NCBI GenBank assembly: GCA_963835465.1
Contig: CAWIFR010000002.1
Location: 124,001 to 188,000, forward strand
Direction of reading: 5' to 3'
Source of the DNA: Bog-756 sp963835465
Lineage (GTDB): Bacteria; Actinomycetota; Acidimicrobiia; Acidimicrobiales; RAAP-2
Length of the DNA: 64,000 nucleotides
The position numbers were made by a program, and so were the translations under genes. The first letter of the stretch is position 1. Each line of letters begins with the position of its first letter. Below are positions 34,890 to 44,620 of this stretch, piece by piece. Below the pieces are notes generated by a model, which was not told the origin of the DNA, did not search any database, and saw only the letters and a program-made list of their open reading frames with translations.

Positions 34890-37220
34890 GTGAGACAGGC
34901 TCGACGGTGGGGACAGCTCGGGGTGGTGACGGTCGTGCTGGCCTCACTGTTGACCGCCATGTCGGCGAGGCCTTCGGGTGCGGCCGCCGGGGGTGACGAC
35001 GGTCCGCCGCGGGTTCCACCGCCCACTACCGTGGCCAGTTTCACGGGGCACGGCTCGATCGACCAGGCCTATCTGCTCGGCGGGACGCCGGGCACCACGG
35101 CTTTCCTGGTGAACGGTGACCGGCGCCAGGTGGGCAGCGGCACGATCGACAGTCAGGGAAGCCTCATCATCCGCAACGTGCGTCCCGGGCCGGCCTATAC
35201 ATTCCGGACCGTAGCCGGCCAGGTGGTCGCCTCCACGCCCCGCTTTCAGGTCCTCTCCCCGCACGAAACCCCACCGGATTCGTTCTACTCGGGCCAGCAA
35301 CTGGTCGAGGGGCTGAACTACATCACCATGCGAGACGGGGTCTCGCTGGCCGCCACCGTGCGGTTGCCTCCCGGCAAGACCCTGGCCGACGGGCCGTTTC
35401 CCACCGTCATCGAGGAGTCGGGCTATGCCATCGCCGCTCCCCACAGCCTGCTCGATGCTGAGTTGGGCCTCAACGGGGAGACCATGTCAGACCCACTCGT
35501 GCCCGACTCGGCCACCATCGTCGGATCGCTCCTCGCTCCTGTGCTCGGCTTCGCCACCATCAGTCTCCAGATGCGGGGAACGGGCTGCTCGGGCGGGGCA
35601 TTCGACCTCTTCGATCTGCCCACCACCTACGACGGCTACGACGCCGTCCAGATCGCCGCGGCCCAGCCGTGGGTGGCCAATCACAAGGTCGGCATGGTGG
35701 GCATCTCCTTCTCGGGGATCTCCCAGATGTTCGTGGCCGGGACCCGACCTCCGGGCCTCGCCGCCATCGCCCCCATGAGCCTGACCGACGACCTCTACTC
35801 CACCGGCTTCCCCGGTGGCATGTTCAACAACGGCTTCGCCGCGTCGTGGCTCGCCCAGCGCCAGGCCGATGCCGCCCCGGCCCCGGCGGGCGGCCAGGCC
35901 TACGCCAAGGCCCTCATCCAGCAGGGGGACCGGCAGTGCCTGGCCAATCAGGCACTCCACAGCCAGACACAGAACATCCAGACCCTGCTCAGCCAGGCCA
36001 GTCACTACGTGCCCTCACTGTACGAGCAGCGGGCCCCGGCCACGTGGGCCAGATGGGTCAACGTTCCGGTCTTCGTCTCCGGTGCCTTCCAGGACGAACA
36101 GACGGGGGGCCAATGGCCGGCCATCATCGGGGCCCTGGCTCACGATCCCCAGGTCTGGGCCACCATCACCAACGGCACACACATCGACTCGTTGGGGCCA
36201 GGTGCCATCACTCGTTGGCTGGAGTTCCTCGACCTCTATGTGGCTGACCAGGTGCCTACCGCATCGCCCACACTGGGCTTCGTGGCGCCGCTGATCTACG
36301 GTCAGGCGGCCGGTGCGCCATCTGGACCCGTCGACCCGGTGGCATACACCAACGAACCCAATCTGGCCGCCGCCCGGGCTGCCTTCGAACAACAGCCTCG
36401 GGTGCGGGTCCTGTTCGACAACGGCGGTGGGAGCGCCGGAGCCGGAGCTATGCAGCCGGTTTGGAGTCAGGACTACACCGCGTGGCCACCACCGCAGGCC
36501 ACGCCGACCACCTTCAACTTGGGGGCCGCCGGGTCGCTCTCGCCGAACTCGGCACCTTCGGCCACCGTCTCGTTCCAACCGGATCCGTCGGCACGACCGG
36601 CGGACGATCTGCCCACCGGGAACGCGTGGGCTGCTCTCCCGCCGTACCAGTGGGTCCCGGCCCAGGGCACCGACGGGCTGGGGTTCATCTCCGCGCCACT
36701 GGCCCAGAACTTGGTGGCGGTGGGTCCGGCCAGCCTGAATGTCTGGGTCCAGAGCACGGCGGCCGACACTGATCTGCAGGCCACTATCTCCGAGGTGCGT
36801 CCGGATGGGAAGGAGCTGTTCGTCCAGACCGGGGAACTGAGGGCCAGCGATCGGGACCTCAACTGGTGGGCGTCTACGGCCACCGATCCGGTTCCCACCT
36901 ATGCGGCGGCCGACCCGCTGCCCGCAGGACGGTTCACCGAGGTGCGGATCCCCATCCTGCCCTTCGCGTACGCCTTCCGGACCGGCTCGAGGATCCGGGT
37001 CTCGATCACCGCCCCGGGTGGCGACCGGCCGGCCTGGCAGTTCGCCACCTATCCGACCGGTGGCTCGGTCACCGATACCCTCGGACTCGGAGCCGGACAC
37101 CCTTCGGCCTTGGTCCTGTCGGCGGTGAATGGCGTCACCGTGCCCGACGCCCAACCGGCCTGTCCGTCCCTGCGGGGCGAGCCCTGCCGAACCTACATGG
37201 CTGCCGCCAACGGAGGATGA
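34890..37220 (+). CDS. Secreted CocE/NonD-type hydrolase (X-Pro peptidase family)
   Basis: A protein of 776 residues with a signal peptide (VVTVVLASLLTAMSARPSGAA) and a short beta domain, then an alpha/beta hydrolase of the S15/CocE family. The nucleophile elbow is GISFSG (about residue 280); the Asp is likely in VPVFVSGAFQDEQ or nearby, and the His is in NGTHIDSLG. The C-terminal jelly-roll (PepX_C-type) domain runs from about residue 560 to 770. These enzymes cleave esters, amides or X-Pro peptides outside the cell; the substrate is unknown. GTG 34890 is fixed by AGAGGGGGA upstream. The protein is longer than typical CocE because of the N-terminal extra domain. Confidence 0.86.
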   Translation: MRQARRWGQLGVVTVVLASLLTAMSARPSGAAAGGDDGPPRVPPPTTVASFTGHGSIDQAYLLGGTPGTTAFLVNGDRRQVGSGTIDSQGSLIIRNVRPGPAYTFRTVAGQVVASTPRFQVLSPHETPPDSFYSGQQLVEGLNYITMRDGVSLAATVRLPPGKTLADGPFPTVIEESGYAIAAPHSLLDAELGLNGETMSDPLVPDSATIVGSLLAPVLGFATISLQMRGTGCSGGAFDLFDLPTTYDGYDAVQIAAAQPWVANHKVGMVGISFSGISQMFVAGTRPPGLAAIAPMSLTDDLYSTGFPGGMFNNGFAASWLAQRQADAAPAPAGGQAYAKALIQQGDRQCLANQALHSQTQNIQTLLSQASHYVPSLYEQRAPATWARWVNVPVFVSGAFQDEQTGGQWPAIIGALAHDPQVWATITNGTHIDSLGPGAITRWLEFLDLYVADQVPTASPTLGFVAPLIYGQAAGAPSGPVDPVAYTNEPNLAAARAAFEQQPRVRVLFDNGGGSAGAGAMQPVWSQDYTAWPPPQATPTTFNLGAAGSLSPNSAPSATVSFQPDPSARPADDLPTGNAWAALPPYQWVPAQGTDGLGFISAPLAQNLVAVGPASLNVWVQSTAADTDLQATISEVRPDGKELFVQTGELRASDRDLNWWASTATDPVPTYAAADPLPAGRFTEVRIPILPFAYAFRTGSRIRVSITAPGGDRPAWQFATYPTGGSVTDTLGLGAGHPSALVLSAVNGVTVPDAQPACPSLRGEPCRTYMAAANGG

Positions 37221-37260
37221 GTTCGGCCCCCCCGGCGCCCGACGACCCACCCCCCACCTT

Positions 37261-38805
37261 GTGACACTGCGCCCATGGGGCGACCATCTGCCACCGGGCC
37301 ACCGCCGAGCCGGGGGTGACCTCGCCTCAGAGGGCACCTTGCTGCGGGCCTGGGCCCGGCGCTGGGCCGAGGCTCCTTCCGCCCCGCTCTGGCTGGAGTC
37401 CGGCCGGCCCGGGGCGGTTGCCTCCGGAGACCACCCGGTGGGCCGGTGGTGGAGTGGGGAGGAATTCGAGGAGGCCACCCGTCGGGCCGCTGGGCGGCTT
37501 CGGTCTGCCGGCCTGACGCCGGGCGACCGGGTGGTGTGGTCGACGCCATCATCGGTGGCTGCGTTGGTGGCCCACGTGGGCGCGTTGCGGGCCGGTCTGG
37601 TGGTGGTACCGGCCAATACGGCCTACTCGGAACGTGAGCTCAGTCACATGGTTACCGACACGGGGGCGTCAGCGGCCATCGTCACCCGACCGGACCAGGC
37701 CGAGTGGGTGCGGCGTGCCGCGCCCTCGAGCATCGTGGTCTGCGGACCCGAGTTGGACCTTCCCGACGGCGATCCGGGGGTCCTCGACGGGGCCCGGCCG
37801 GACGACCCTGCTCTGATCTGCTTTACGTCGGGCACGACCGGCATGCCCAAGGGAGCCGTTCTACGACACCGGAACCTCCTGGCGGCCACGGTGTCGGTGA
37901 CAGCGGCGTGGCGGTGGACGTCCGAGGACCGGCTCATCCACTGCCTTCCCATCTTCCATGCCCACGGGTTGGCGGTCGGCGCCTACGGCACACTGCTGGT
38001 CGGCGCCTCGGCCGTTCTCATGCCCGGGTTCGACCCGGTCAGCGCCACCGACGCGGCTGAGGACCACCAGGCCTCGTTGTTCTTCGGGGTGCCGACCATG
38101 TACCACCGACTGGTCGATTCGGGCCGGATCGGTCGTCTGTCCGGCCTCCGTCTGTGCGTGTCGGGATCAGCGCCACTCTCGGGCGAGCTGCACGCCGAGG
38201 TGCGGTCGGCCACCGGCATCGTCGTCCTCGAACGCTATGGCATGACCGAAACGCTGATGAACGTCTCCAACCCGGTTGAGGGCGAGCGACGCGTGGGCAC
38301 GGTGGGATTCCCACTCCCCGGCGTGGAGGTTCGTCTGGCGGACGACGGCGAGATCCTCGTGCGCGGCCCCAACGTCTTTGACGGGTATTGGCGACGGCCC
38401 GAAGCCACCGCGGAGGTGTTCGTGACGGCCGAGGACGGAGGCACGTCCTGGTTCCGGACCGGAGACCTGGGGGAGGAGTCGGATGGCTACCTGACCATCA
38501 GGGGACGGTCCAAGGACCTGATCATCTCAGGAGGGTTCAACGTGTATCCCACCGAGGTCGAGGAAGTGCTGGGCGCTCACCCCGGTGTCGCCGAAGTAGC
38601 TGTGACCGGCACCCCGTCGGCGGAATGGGGCGAGGTGGTGACAGCATGGATCGTGGCCGACGGCCGCGCCCCCTCGGTCGAGGAGTTGGCCGTGTTCACC
38701 GCTCACACGCTGGCCCCCTACAAGCGGCCCCGCGTGGTCCATGTGATCGAGGCACTGCCCCGCAACGCCCTGGGCAAGGTGGTCCGGGGCCAGCTCACGG
38801 AGTGA
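37261..38805 (+). CDS. Acyl-CoA ligase, malonyl-CoA synthetase (MatB)-like
   Basis: An AMP-forming ligase of 514 residues. P-loop FTSGTTGMPKGAV near residue 190, LPIFHAHGLAVG, the adenylate motif RYGMTETLMN with NPVEGERR, hinge WFRTGDLG, SGGFNVYPTEVEEVL and the catalytic-lysine region RNALGKVV. The RYGMTETLMN and VGFPLPGVEVRL stretches are as I recall for Streptomyces MatB, so malonate or methylmalonate activation is plausible; this would feed (methyl)malonyl-CoA near IcmF. Substrate inference is moderate. I chose GTG 37261, past the overlap with the hydrolase gene. It is convergent with marR at 38936. Confidence 0.85.
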   Translation: MTLRPWGDHLPPGHRRAGGDLASEGTLLRAWARRWAEAPSAPLWLESGRPGAVASGDHPVGRWWSGEEFEEATRRAAGRLRSAGLTPGDRVVWSTPSSVAALVAHVGALRAGLVVVPANTAYSERELSHMVTDTGASAAIVTRPDQAEWVRRAAPSSIVVCGPELDLPDGDPGVLDGARPDDPALICFTSGTTGMPKGAVLRHRNLLAATVSVTAAWRWTSEDRLIHCLPIFHAHGLAVGAYGTLLVGASAVLMPGFDPVSATDAAEDHQASLFFGVPTMYHRLVDSGRIGRLSGLRLCVSGSAPLSGELHAEVRSATGIVVLERYGMTETLMNVSNPVEGERRVGTVGFPLPGVEVRLADDGEILVRGPNVFDGYWRRPEATAEVFVTAEDGGTSWFRTGDLGEESDGYLTIRGRSKDLIISGGFNVYPTEVEEVLGAHPGVAEVAVTGTPSAEWGEVVTAWIVADGRAPSVEELAVFTAHTLAPYKRPRVVHVIEALPRNALGKVVRGQLTE

Positions 38806-38935
38806 GCGTCGCCCCGGTGACACCACGAGTTGGGTGCGCGCAGGCCGGGCATGGTGCAGTGCGACGGGGACGCTTCTCGTCCCAACCCGCCGATCCCGTG
38901 CAGAAGTCGTTTGCCTGGGCCGCGACCGGGAGGGA

Positions 38936-39445
38936 TCAGGCCTGGAAGTCGCCTACCGAGATGCGCAGCTTCCGGATGATCCGCATGAGGCTTCGGAGAT
39001 CGGCCGTGCTCAGTCCGGCGAGGCCGAAGGCCACCTGATTCACCGCTGCGGTGGCCCGCTCGGCCAGTGAGCGGCCCTCGTCGGTCAGCTCGGCCAGGGT
39101 GGTCCGGCCGTCGGTGGGATGGGGCAGGCGCCGCACCAGTCCCTGCCGCTCGAGGCGGTCGATGATGTTGGTCACGCTGGTCGGATGGATCATGAGGCGC
39201 TGCCCCATCTTCCCGAGCGGGAGCACTCCCTCGCGGCTGTGGAGGAGGAGCACAAGGCCTTCGTAGCGGGCGAAGGTCAGCCCGAACGGTCGGAGCGCAC
39301 CGTCCACGGCAGCCAGCACTACCTGCTGGGCCCGCATGATGGAGGTGGCCGCAGCCATGGCGTCACTGACGTCTGGTTGCCACCGAACCGACCATTGGGA
39401 TCGGGCCTCGTCAATGGGGTCGAACGAGAGAGGTGGGCGGGGCAC
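38936..39445 (-). CDS. MarR-family transcriptional regulator
   Basis: A protein of 169 residues with a winged helix-turn-helix at about 75-130: LGKMGQRLMIHPTSVTNIID recognition region and wing RRLPHPTDGRTTLAELT. The N-terminal part has an extra 35-residue segment with many aromatic residues. It is divergent from the B12-binding-type gene at 39479 with only 33 bp between starts, so it may control that gene, or act on the acyl-CoA genes nearby. Confidence 0.9.
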   Translation of the reverse strand: MPRPPLSFDPIDEARSQWSVRWQPDVSDAMAAATSIMRAQQVVLAAVDGALRPFGLTFARYEGLVLLLHSREGVLPLGKMGQRLMIHPTSVTNIIDRLERQGLVRRLPHPTDGRTTLAELTDEGRSLAERATAAVNQVAFGLAGLSTADLRSLMRIIRKLRISVGDFQA

Positions 39446-39478
39446 TCGTCGCTACCCAGCCGATCTGGAGTGCGGAGC

Positions 39479-40282
39479 ATGGATACGCTGGGGACGACGA
39501 TGACCGCACTGACCCTCGAGGACGACCGTGGTGACGTCGTGCGGCTGGACCGCCCACCCAGCCGGGTGGTCTCCCTCGTGCCCTCGCTGACCGAGGCCCT
39601 GGCCACCTCCGTACCGGACCGGCTGGTTGGCGCCACCGTTTGGTGCACCCACCCACCCGATCTCGATGTGGCCCGTGTGCGCGGGACGAAGAACCCTGAC
39701 CACAAGGCCATCGCCGAGCTCCAACCCGACCTGGTGGTGGCCAACCAGGAGGAGAATCGGCGGGTCGATGTGGAACGGCTCCGAGCTGCAGGCGTACCCG
39801 TGTGGGTGACCGTGGCCGAGTCGGTCGACCAGGCCCTCTCGACGCTCCGTCGACTTCTGGTCGACGTCCTCGTTGTCGACGAGCCGCAGTGGTTGCGGGA
39901 GGCCACAGTCGAGTGGGGGCGTCCTCCCGGACTCCCGGCGCTGCGGGTGGTGGTGCCGATCTGGCGGGATCCCTGGATGGTATTGGGCTCCCAGACCTTC
40001 GCCGGAGACATGGTGGGGCGCTTGGGACTCCGGCACCTCTTTGCAGGAAGCACGGACCGGTATCCGAAGGTTGCTCTCGCCGACCTGATCGACTGCGAGC
40101 CGGATCTGGTCCTGCTGCCCGACGAGCCCTACTCCTTTAGCGCCGAGGACGGCCCGGACGCGTTCGCCGGCATCCGCTCGCTGGTGGTGTCGGGCCGGGA
40201 TCTCACCTGGTACGGGCCGTCGATGGCCACCGCTCGTGGCTCCCTCACGGCCCGGATCGGCGCTGCGCTCGAGTCGGGATGA
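39479..40282 (+). CDS. Cytosolic helical-backbone metal receptor (BtuF/TroA-like)
   Basis: A protein of 267 residues resembling the periplasmic cobalamin/heme/siderophore-binding fold (PF01497 type): RVVSLVPSLTEAL at the start, WCTHPPDL, GTKNPDHKAIAELQPDLVVANQEEN, a central alpha-helix, then a second lobe with YPKVALADLIDCEPDLVLLPDEPY. No signal peptide or lipobox precedes it, so it is probably cytosolic, which is unusual for a transport receptor. No ABC transporter genes adjoin. It ends 20 bp from the convergent 3' end of IcmF, a B12-dependent enzyme, suggesting a cobalamin-handling role. ATG 39479 has GGAG upstream. Confidence 0.75.
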   Translation: MDTLGTTMTALTLEDDRGDVVRLDRPPSRVVSLVPSLTEALATSVPDRLVGATVWCTHPPDLDVARVRGTKNPDHKAIAELQPDLVVANQEENRRVDVERLRAAGVPVWVTVAESVDQALSTLRRLLVDVLVVDEPQWLREATVEWGRPPGLPALRVVVPIWRDPWMVLGSQTFAGDMVGRLGLRHLFAGSTDRYPKVALADLIDCEPDLVLLPDEPYSFSAEDGPDAFAGIRSLVVSGRDLTWYGPSMATARGSLTARIGAALESG

Positions 40283-40301
40283 CCGGCCCACAGGGTCTCG
40301 T

Positions 40302-43300
40302 TCAGACGTTCCGGCGGTAGGCCCCGCCCACCTCGAAGAGGGTGCCGGTGATCTCGCCCAGCGTGGCGTGGCGCACCGTTGCCATGAGCTCGGCAAAGAC
40401 GTTGCCACCCTCCAGTGCTGTACGGCGGAGTGCGTCCAATGCCTCGTGCCGATCGAGTCCGTGCCGGCTCTGGTAGTCGCGCAGCCGATCCAGCTGTCGC
40501 CGCTTCTCTTCCTCGGTGGAGCGGGCCAGTTCGATGGGCTCGGTCGGACCTCCTTCCTCGGCAGGGCTCGTGAAGGTGTTCACCCCTACGATGGGCAGCG
40601 ACCCGTCGTGCTTCTTGTGCTCGTAGAGCATGGAGTCGTCCTGGATCCGGCCCCGCTGGTAGCCGTTTTCCATGGCCCCCAGCACACCACCGCGCTCGCT
40701 GATGCGGTCCAGCTCGTCGAGGACTGCCTCCTCGACGAGTTCGGTGAGCTCCTCGACGATGAAGCTTCCCTGGAGCGGGTTCTCGTTGAGGCTGAGGCCC
40801 CACTCCTTGTTGATGATCATCTGGATGGCCAGGGCCCGACGGACCGACTCATTGGTGGGGGTGGTCACGGCCTCGTCGTAGGCGTTGGTGTGGAGGCTGC
40901 TGGCATTGTCGTAGATGGCACACAGGGCCTGCAGAGTGGTGCGGATGTCGTTGAACGCCATCTCCTGGGCGTGGAGCGACCGGCCGGAGGTCTGGACGTG
41001 GTATTTCAGCTTCTGGGAGCGTTCATTGGCCCCATAGCGCTCCTTCATGGCGATGGCCCAGATGCGGCGGGCCACCCGACCGATGACGGTGTACTCGGGA
41101 TCCATGCCGTTGGAGAAGAAGAACGAGAGGTTGGGGGCGAAGTCGTCGACGTCCATACCCCGGGCCAGGTAGGACTCAACGTAGGTGAAGCCGTTGGCCA
41201 GGGTGAAGGCCAACTGGGTCACCGGGTTAGCCCCGGCTTCGGCGATGTGGTAGCCGGAGATGGACACCGAGTAGAAGTTGCGGACGTTGTGGTCGATGAA
41301 CCACGCCTGCATGTCGGCCATCACGCCGAGGGAGAATTCGGTGGAGAAGATGCAGGTGTTCTGGCCCTGGTCCTCCTTCAGGATGTCGGCCTGGACGGTG
41401 CCTCGGACAGTGCTCAGGACCTCGGCAGCGACAGCACCGGTCTCGTCGCCCCTGGCCGGTCGGCCGTGCTCGGCTTCGAAGCGGTCGAGCCGCTGATCGA
41501 TGGCGGTGTTCAGGAACATGGCCAGGATGGTTGGGGCCGGGCCGTTGATGGTCATCGACACCGAAGTGGTGGGATCACACAGATCGAACCCGTCGAATAG
41601 GGATTTCATGTCGTCAAGGGTGGCGATGGACACTCCCGAGGTGCCGATCTTTCCGTAGATGTCGGGACGCTCGTCGGGGTCGAAGCCGTAGAGCGTCACC
41701 GAGTCGAACGCGGTGGACAGCCGCGTGGCCGGCTGGCCCTCGGCCAGCAGGTGGAAGCGACGGTTGGTGCGGAAGGCGTCACCCTCTCCGGCGAACATTC
41801 GCGCCGGATCCTCTCCGTCACGCTTGAACGGGAACACGCCGGCGGTGAACGGGAAGTGCCCGGGAAGATGCTCGGCCCGAAGCCAGCGCACCAGCTCCCC
41901 GTGGTCGGTGATTCGGGGCAGGGCCACCCGGGGTATGCGGGTACCCGAGAGGGAGGTCCGCCACAGGGCAGGCTGCGCGCCGGTGGGTCCTTCGTCGCCG
42001 TCGTAGCTCAGCGTGGCGCGTAGGCGGCCCCACTCCTCCAACAGCCGGCGAACCTCGGGATCTCGGTCGGCCTCCATCTGCTCGGCGAGACCCGCCAGGC
42101 CACCAGTGTCGACGCCGCGCTGGCGGGCGAGGGACAAGGCGCCGGCCACCTGGTCGGTGTGCCGGGCATCTTCGGCCAGTCGCTGACTGGTGGCGTGATA
42201 GCCGTGCACGGTCTCGGCGATCTCGGCCAGGTACCGGCGACGGTTGGCGGGGACGATGGCCGAAGCATGGGTCGACTGCCGGCCAACCGCCGGTGGCAAC
42301 ACCCCCTCGCTGGCAACTAGTCCCTCGATGATCAGCTGTCCCTTCAGGTGGTGGAACAGGGCGGAGACCCCGTCATCGTTGAACCGCGAGGCGATTGTCC
42401 CGAACACCGGCTCCGACCCCGCGGCATCGGCGGCGCCCCGGTGGTCGCGACCCCATTGTCGGCATACCTGCCGGAAGGCGTCGTCGGCCCCCCGGCGGTC
42501 GAACTTGTTGATGGCCACCACATCGGCGAGCTCGAGCATGTCGATCTTCTCGAGCTGAGAGGCGGCGCCGTATTCGGGGGTCATCACATAGAGCGATACG
42601 TCGGCGATGTCAGTGACGGCCGCGTCGCCCTGGCCGATGCCGGGGGTCTCCACGATGATCAGGTCGAAGCGGGCCGCGGCACACGCCGCCACCACCAAGG
42701 GGAGTTGGTCCGGCAGTTCGGACGTGGATCCTCGGGTGGCCAGGGAGCGGAAGTAGATGCCGGGGGCGTCGATGGCATTCATGCGGATGCGGTCCCCGAG
42801 GAGAGCGCCCCCGCCCCGGCGACGGGTGGGGTCGACGGCCAGCACGGCGATGTCCATCTTGTCCTCTTGATCGAGTCGGAACCGCTGGATCAACTCGTCG
42901 GTCATGGACGACTTACCCGAGCCCCCGGTTCCCGTGATCCCGAGCACGGGCGGTCGGCTGTGCTCGAAGCGGGTCTGCAGCGACTCGGCCACCGACCTGT
43001 CGAGGGCGCCGTTCTCAATGCAGGTGATCCACCGGGCCAAGGTCAGGTGGTCGCCAGTCTCCAGTGCTTCGACCGAGCGCGGTGGATCGGTGGACAGATC
43101 GAGGTCACACTCCTCGATGAGTTGATTGATCATGCGCTCGAGACCGAGCCGCTGGCCGTCGGCCGGCGAAAAGATGCGTTGCACGCCGTAGGCCTCGAGT
43201 TCCTCGATCTCCGAGGGCACGATGACTCCGCCGCCTCCGCCGTACACCTTGACGTCGCTCCGGCCCTCGTCGCGCAGTCGGTCGACCAGGTACCGGAAGT

Positions 43301-43529
43301 ACTCCATGTGGCCGCCCTGGTAGGAGCTGATGGCCACCCCCTGGACGTCCTCGGCGATGGCGGCTTTCACAACCTGGTCGACCGATCGGTTGTGACCTAG
43401 GTGGATGACCTCGGCGCCCTGGGACTGCAGGAGCCGCCGCATGATGTTGATGGCTGCGTCGTGACCATCGAACAGGCTCGCCGCCGTCACGAACCTGACC
43501 GGGTGCACCGGGCGATGGAGCTCGGTCAT
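40302..43529 (-). CDS. icmF: Fused isobutyryl-CoA mutase with G-protein chaperone
   Basis: A protein of 1075 residues with the three-part IcmF layout. Residues about 12-150: B12-binding domain (LFDGHDAAIN and GGGGGVIVPSEIEEL). About 185-430: MeaB-like GTPase chaperone with GTGGSGKSSMTDE P-loop and NKFDRRGADD. About 510-1075: mutase barrel (GVFPFKRDGEDPARMFAGEG, YGKIGTSGVSIATL, SGYHIAEAGANPVTQ). It interconverts isobutyryl-CoA and n-butyryl-CoA (or isovaleryl/pivalyl) by coenzyme B12 radical chemistry. FPFTAG with Phe and the Gln in NPVTQ fit IcmF specificity rather than methylmalonyl-CoA mutase. ATG 43529 matches the family's start; the frame is open to 43574. Confidence 0.95.
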   Translation of the reverse strand: MTELHRPVHPVRFVTAASLFDGHDAAINIMRRLLQSQGAEVIHLGHNRSVDQVVKAAIAEDVQGVAISSYQGGHMEYFRYLVDRLRDEGRSDVKVYGGGGGVIVPSEIEELEAYGVQRIFSPADGQRLGLERMINQLIEECDLDLSTDPPRSVEALETGDHLTLARWITCIENGALDRSVAESLQTRFEHSRPPVLGITGTGGSGKSSMTDELIQRFRLDQEDKMDIAVLAVDPTRRRGGGALLGDRIRMNAIDAPGIYFRSLATRGSTSELPDQLPLVVAACAAARFDLIIVETPGIGQGDAAVTDIADVSLYVMTPEYGAASQLEKIDMLELADVVAINKFDRRGADDAFRQVCRQWGRDHRGAADAAGSEPVFGTIASRFNDDGVSALFHHLKGQLIIEGLVASEGVLPPAVGRQSTHASAIVPANRRRYLAEIAETVHGYHATSQRLAEDARHTDQVAGALSLARQRGVDTGGLAGLAEQMEADRDPEVRRLLEEWGRLRATLSYDGDEGPTGAQPALWRTSLSGTRIPRVALPRITDHGELVRWLRAEHLPGHFPFTAGVFPFKRDGEDPARMFAGEGDAFRTNRRFHLLAEGQPATRLSTAFDSVTLYGFDPDERPDIYGKIGTSGVSIATLDDMKSLFDGFDLCDPTTSVSMTINGPAPTILAMFLNTAIDQRLDRFEAEHGRPARGDETGAVAAEVLSTVRGTVQADILKEDQGQNTCIFSTEFSLGVMADMQAWFIDHNVRNFYSVSISGYHIAEAGANPVTQLAFTLANGFTYVESYLARGMDVDDFAPNLSFFFSNGMDPEYTVIGRVARRIWAIAMKERYGANERSQKLKYHVQTSGRSLHAQEMAFNDIRTTLQALCAIYDNASSLHTNAYDEAVTTPTNESVRRALAIQMIINKEWGLSLNENPLQGSFIVEELTELVEEAVLDELDRISERGGVLGAMENGYQRGRIQDDSMLYEHKKHDGSLPIVGVNTFTSPAEEGGPTEPIELARSTEEEKRRQLDRLRDYQSRHGLDRHEALDALRRTALEGGNVFAELMATVRHATLGEITGTLFEVGGAYRRNV

Positions 43530-43591
43530 GCCTCGGCCAGCGGGAAACTGTGCCACGACGGGGCGGGGAAGCACTGCACTCTCCGATATTA

Positions 43592-43607
43592 CTACTACGT
43601 CCTACTA
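43592..43607. promoter_or_regulatory. Direct repeat CTACTA in the icmF/enoyl-CoA hydratase gap
   Basis: CTACTA at 43592-43597 and 43602-43607, spaced by CGTC, in the only AT-rich part of the divergent intergenic region (ATATTA precedes, AAAT follows). A plausible binding site or promoter element for icmF and the plus-strand catabolic genes. Confidence 0.35.
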
Positions 43608-43719
43608 AATGTCCACGAAACGGCGGGGACTTGGCTCCCGGCCCAGGCCAGCGGGGTCCGGCTGTCAGCTCGGCGATAGGGTCCCGTGTCAGCAGAAGAG
43701 CCCACGATGAGGAGCAGGC

Positions 43720-44601
43720 ATGGAGTTCGAGGAGATCCAGTACTCATCGGCCGAGGGGATCGCCACCATTACCCTCAACCGGCCGGACCATCTGAACGCC
43801 TTCACGGCTCGCATGGTGGACGAGCTATTGGCTGCCATTGACGAAATAGACCGGGACGATGGAGTTCGTGTCGCCATCCTCACCGGGGCGGGAAGGGCGT
43901 TCAGCGCCGGAGCGGACATGTCCTCGGGCGCACAGACCTTCGACTACGACGACGCCCGGAGCGGTGACGCCGTCGGAGCTGAGCGAGTCTCCTCGGCGCA
44001 GGCACCTCGGGACGGCTGTGGTCGGATCACCCTGCGCCTGTTCGACTGCATCAAGCCGGTGATCTCGGCGGTCAACGGCGCGGCCGTAGGTATGGGGGCC
44101 ACCCTCCTTCTGGCGACCGACATTCGCATGGCCTCCGAGAGCGCCCGTTTCGGATTCGTCTTCACCCGCCGGGGTATCGTCCCCGAAGGGGCGTCGACCT
44201 GGTTCCTCCCGCGATTGGTCGGGGTGGCCCAGGCCGCAGAGTGGCTGTACACGGGCCGCCTGTTCGATGCGGAGGAGGCCCTCGCTGGCGGTCTGGTCCG
44301 AAGTGTCCACCCCGGGGGCGAACTGCTGGATGCAGCCGTGGCCCTGGCCTCGGAGATCGCCACGACCGCCCCGGTCTCGGTCGCTCTGACCCGTCAGATG
44401 CTCTGGCGACTGCTCGGCGCTGAGCATCCGATGGCCGCCCACCGGGCAGACTCCCGAGCGGTCTACGCCACCGGAGCGGGACCCGACGCCCGCGAGGGTG
44501 TCCTGTCGTTCCTCGAGAAGCGCCCGGCCCACTTCACTGGTCGGCCGTCGAGCGGCCTTCCGGACGTGTTCCCCGACTGGGTCGACCCCGAGTACTTCTG
44601 A
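43720..44601 (+). CDS. Enoyl-CoA hydratase/isomerase (crotonase family)
   Basis: A protein of 293 residues with crotonase features: ITLNRPDHLNAF at the start, GAGRAFSAGADMSSG (first oxyanion-hole strand), and VNGAAVGMGATLLLATDIRMAS (second oxyanion-hole strand). The usual catalytic Glu region reads RRGIVPEGASTWFLPRLVG, with Glu in VPEGAS. It probably hydrates or isomerises an enoyl-CoA in beta-oxidation-like degradation. It leads a plus-strand group with the SDR and CoA transferase genes. Confidence 0.92.
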   Translation: MEFEEIQYSSAEGIATITLNRPDHLNAFTARMVDELLAAIDEIDRDDGVRVAILTGAGRAFSAGADMSSGAQTFDYDDARSGDAVGAERVSSAQAPRDGCGRITLRLFDCIKPVISAVNGAAVGMGATLLLATDIRMASESARFGFVFTRRGIVPEGASTWFLPRLVGVAQAAEWLYTGRLFDAEEALAGGLVRSVHPGGELLDAAVALASEIATTAPVSVALTRQMLWRLLGAEHPMAAHRADSRAVYATGAGPDAREGVLSFLEKRPAHFTGRPSSGLPDVFPDWVDPEYF

Positions 44602-44620
44602 GGGCCAGGGCGACAGGGCG

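Noticed and set aside
40236..41600. Plus-strand open frame of about 450 codons opposite icmF
   Set aside because: Antisense to highly conserved mutase sequence; Gly/Val/Asp-rich with no domain.
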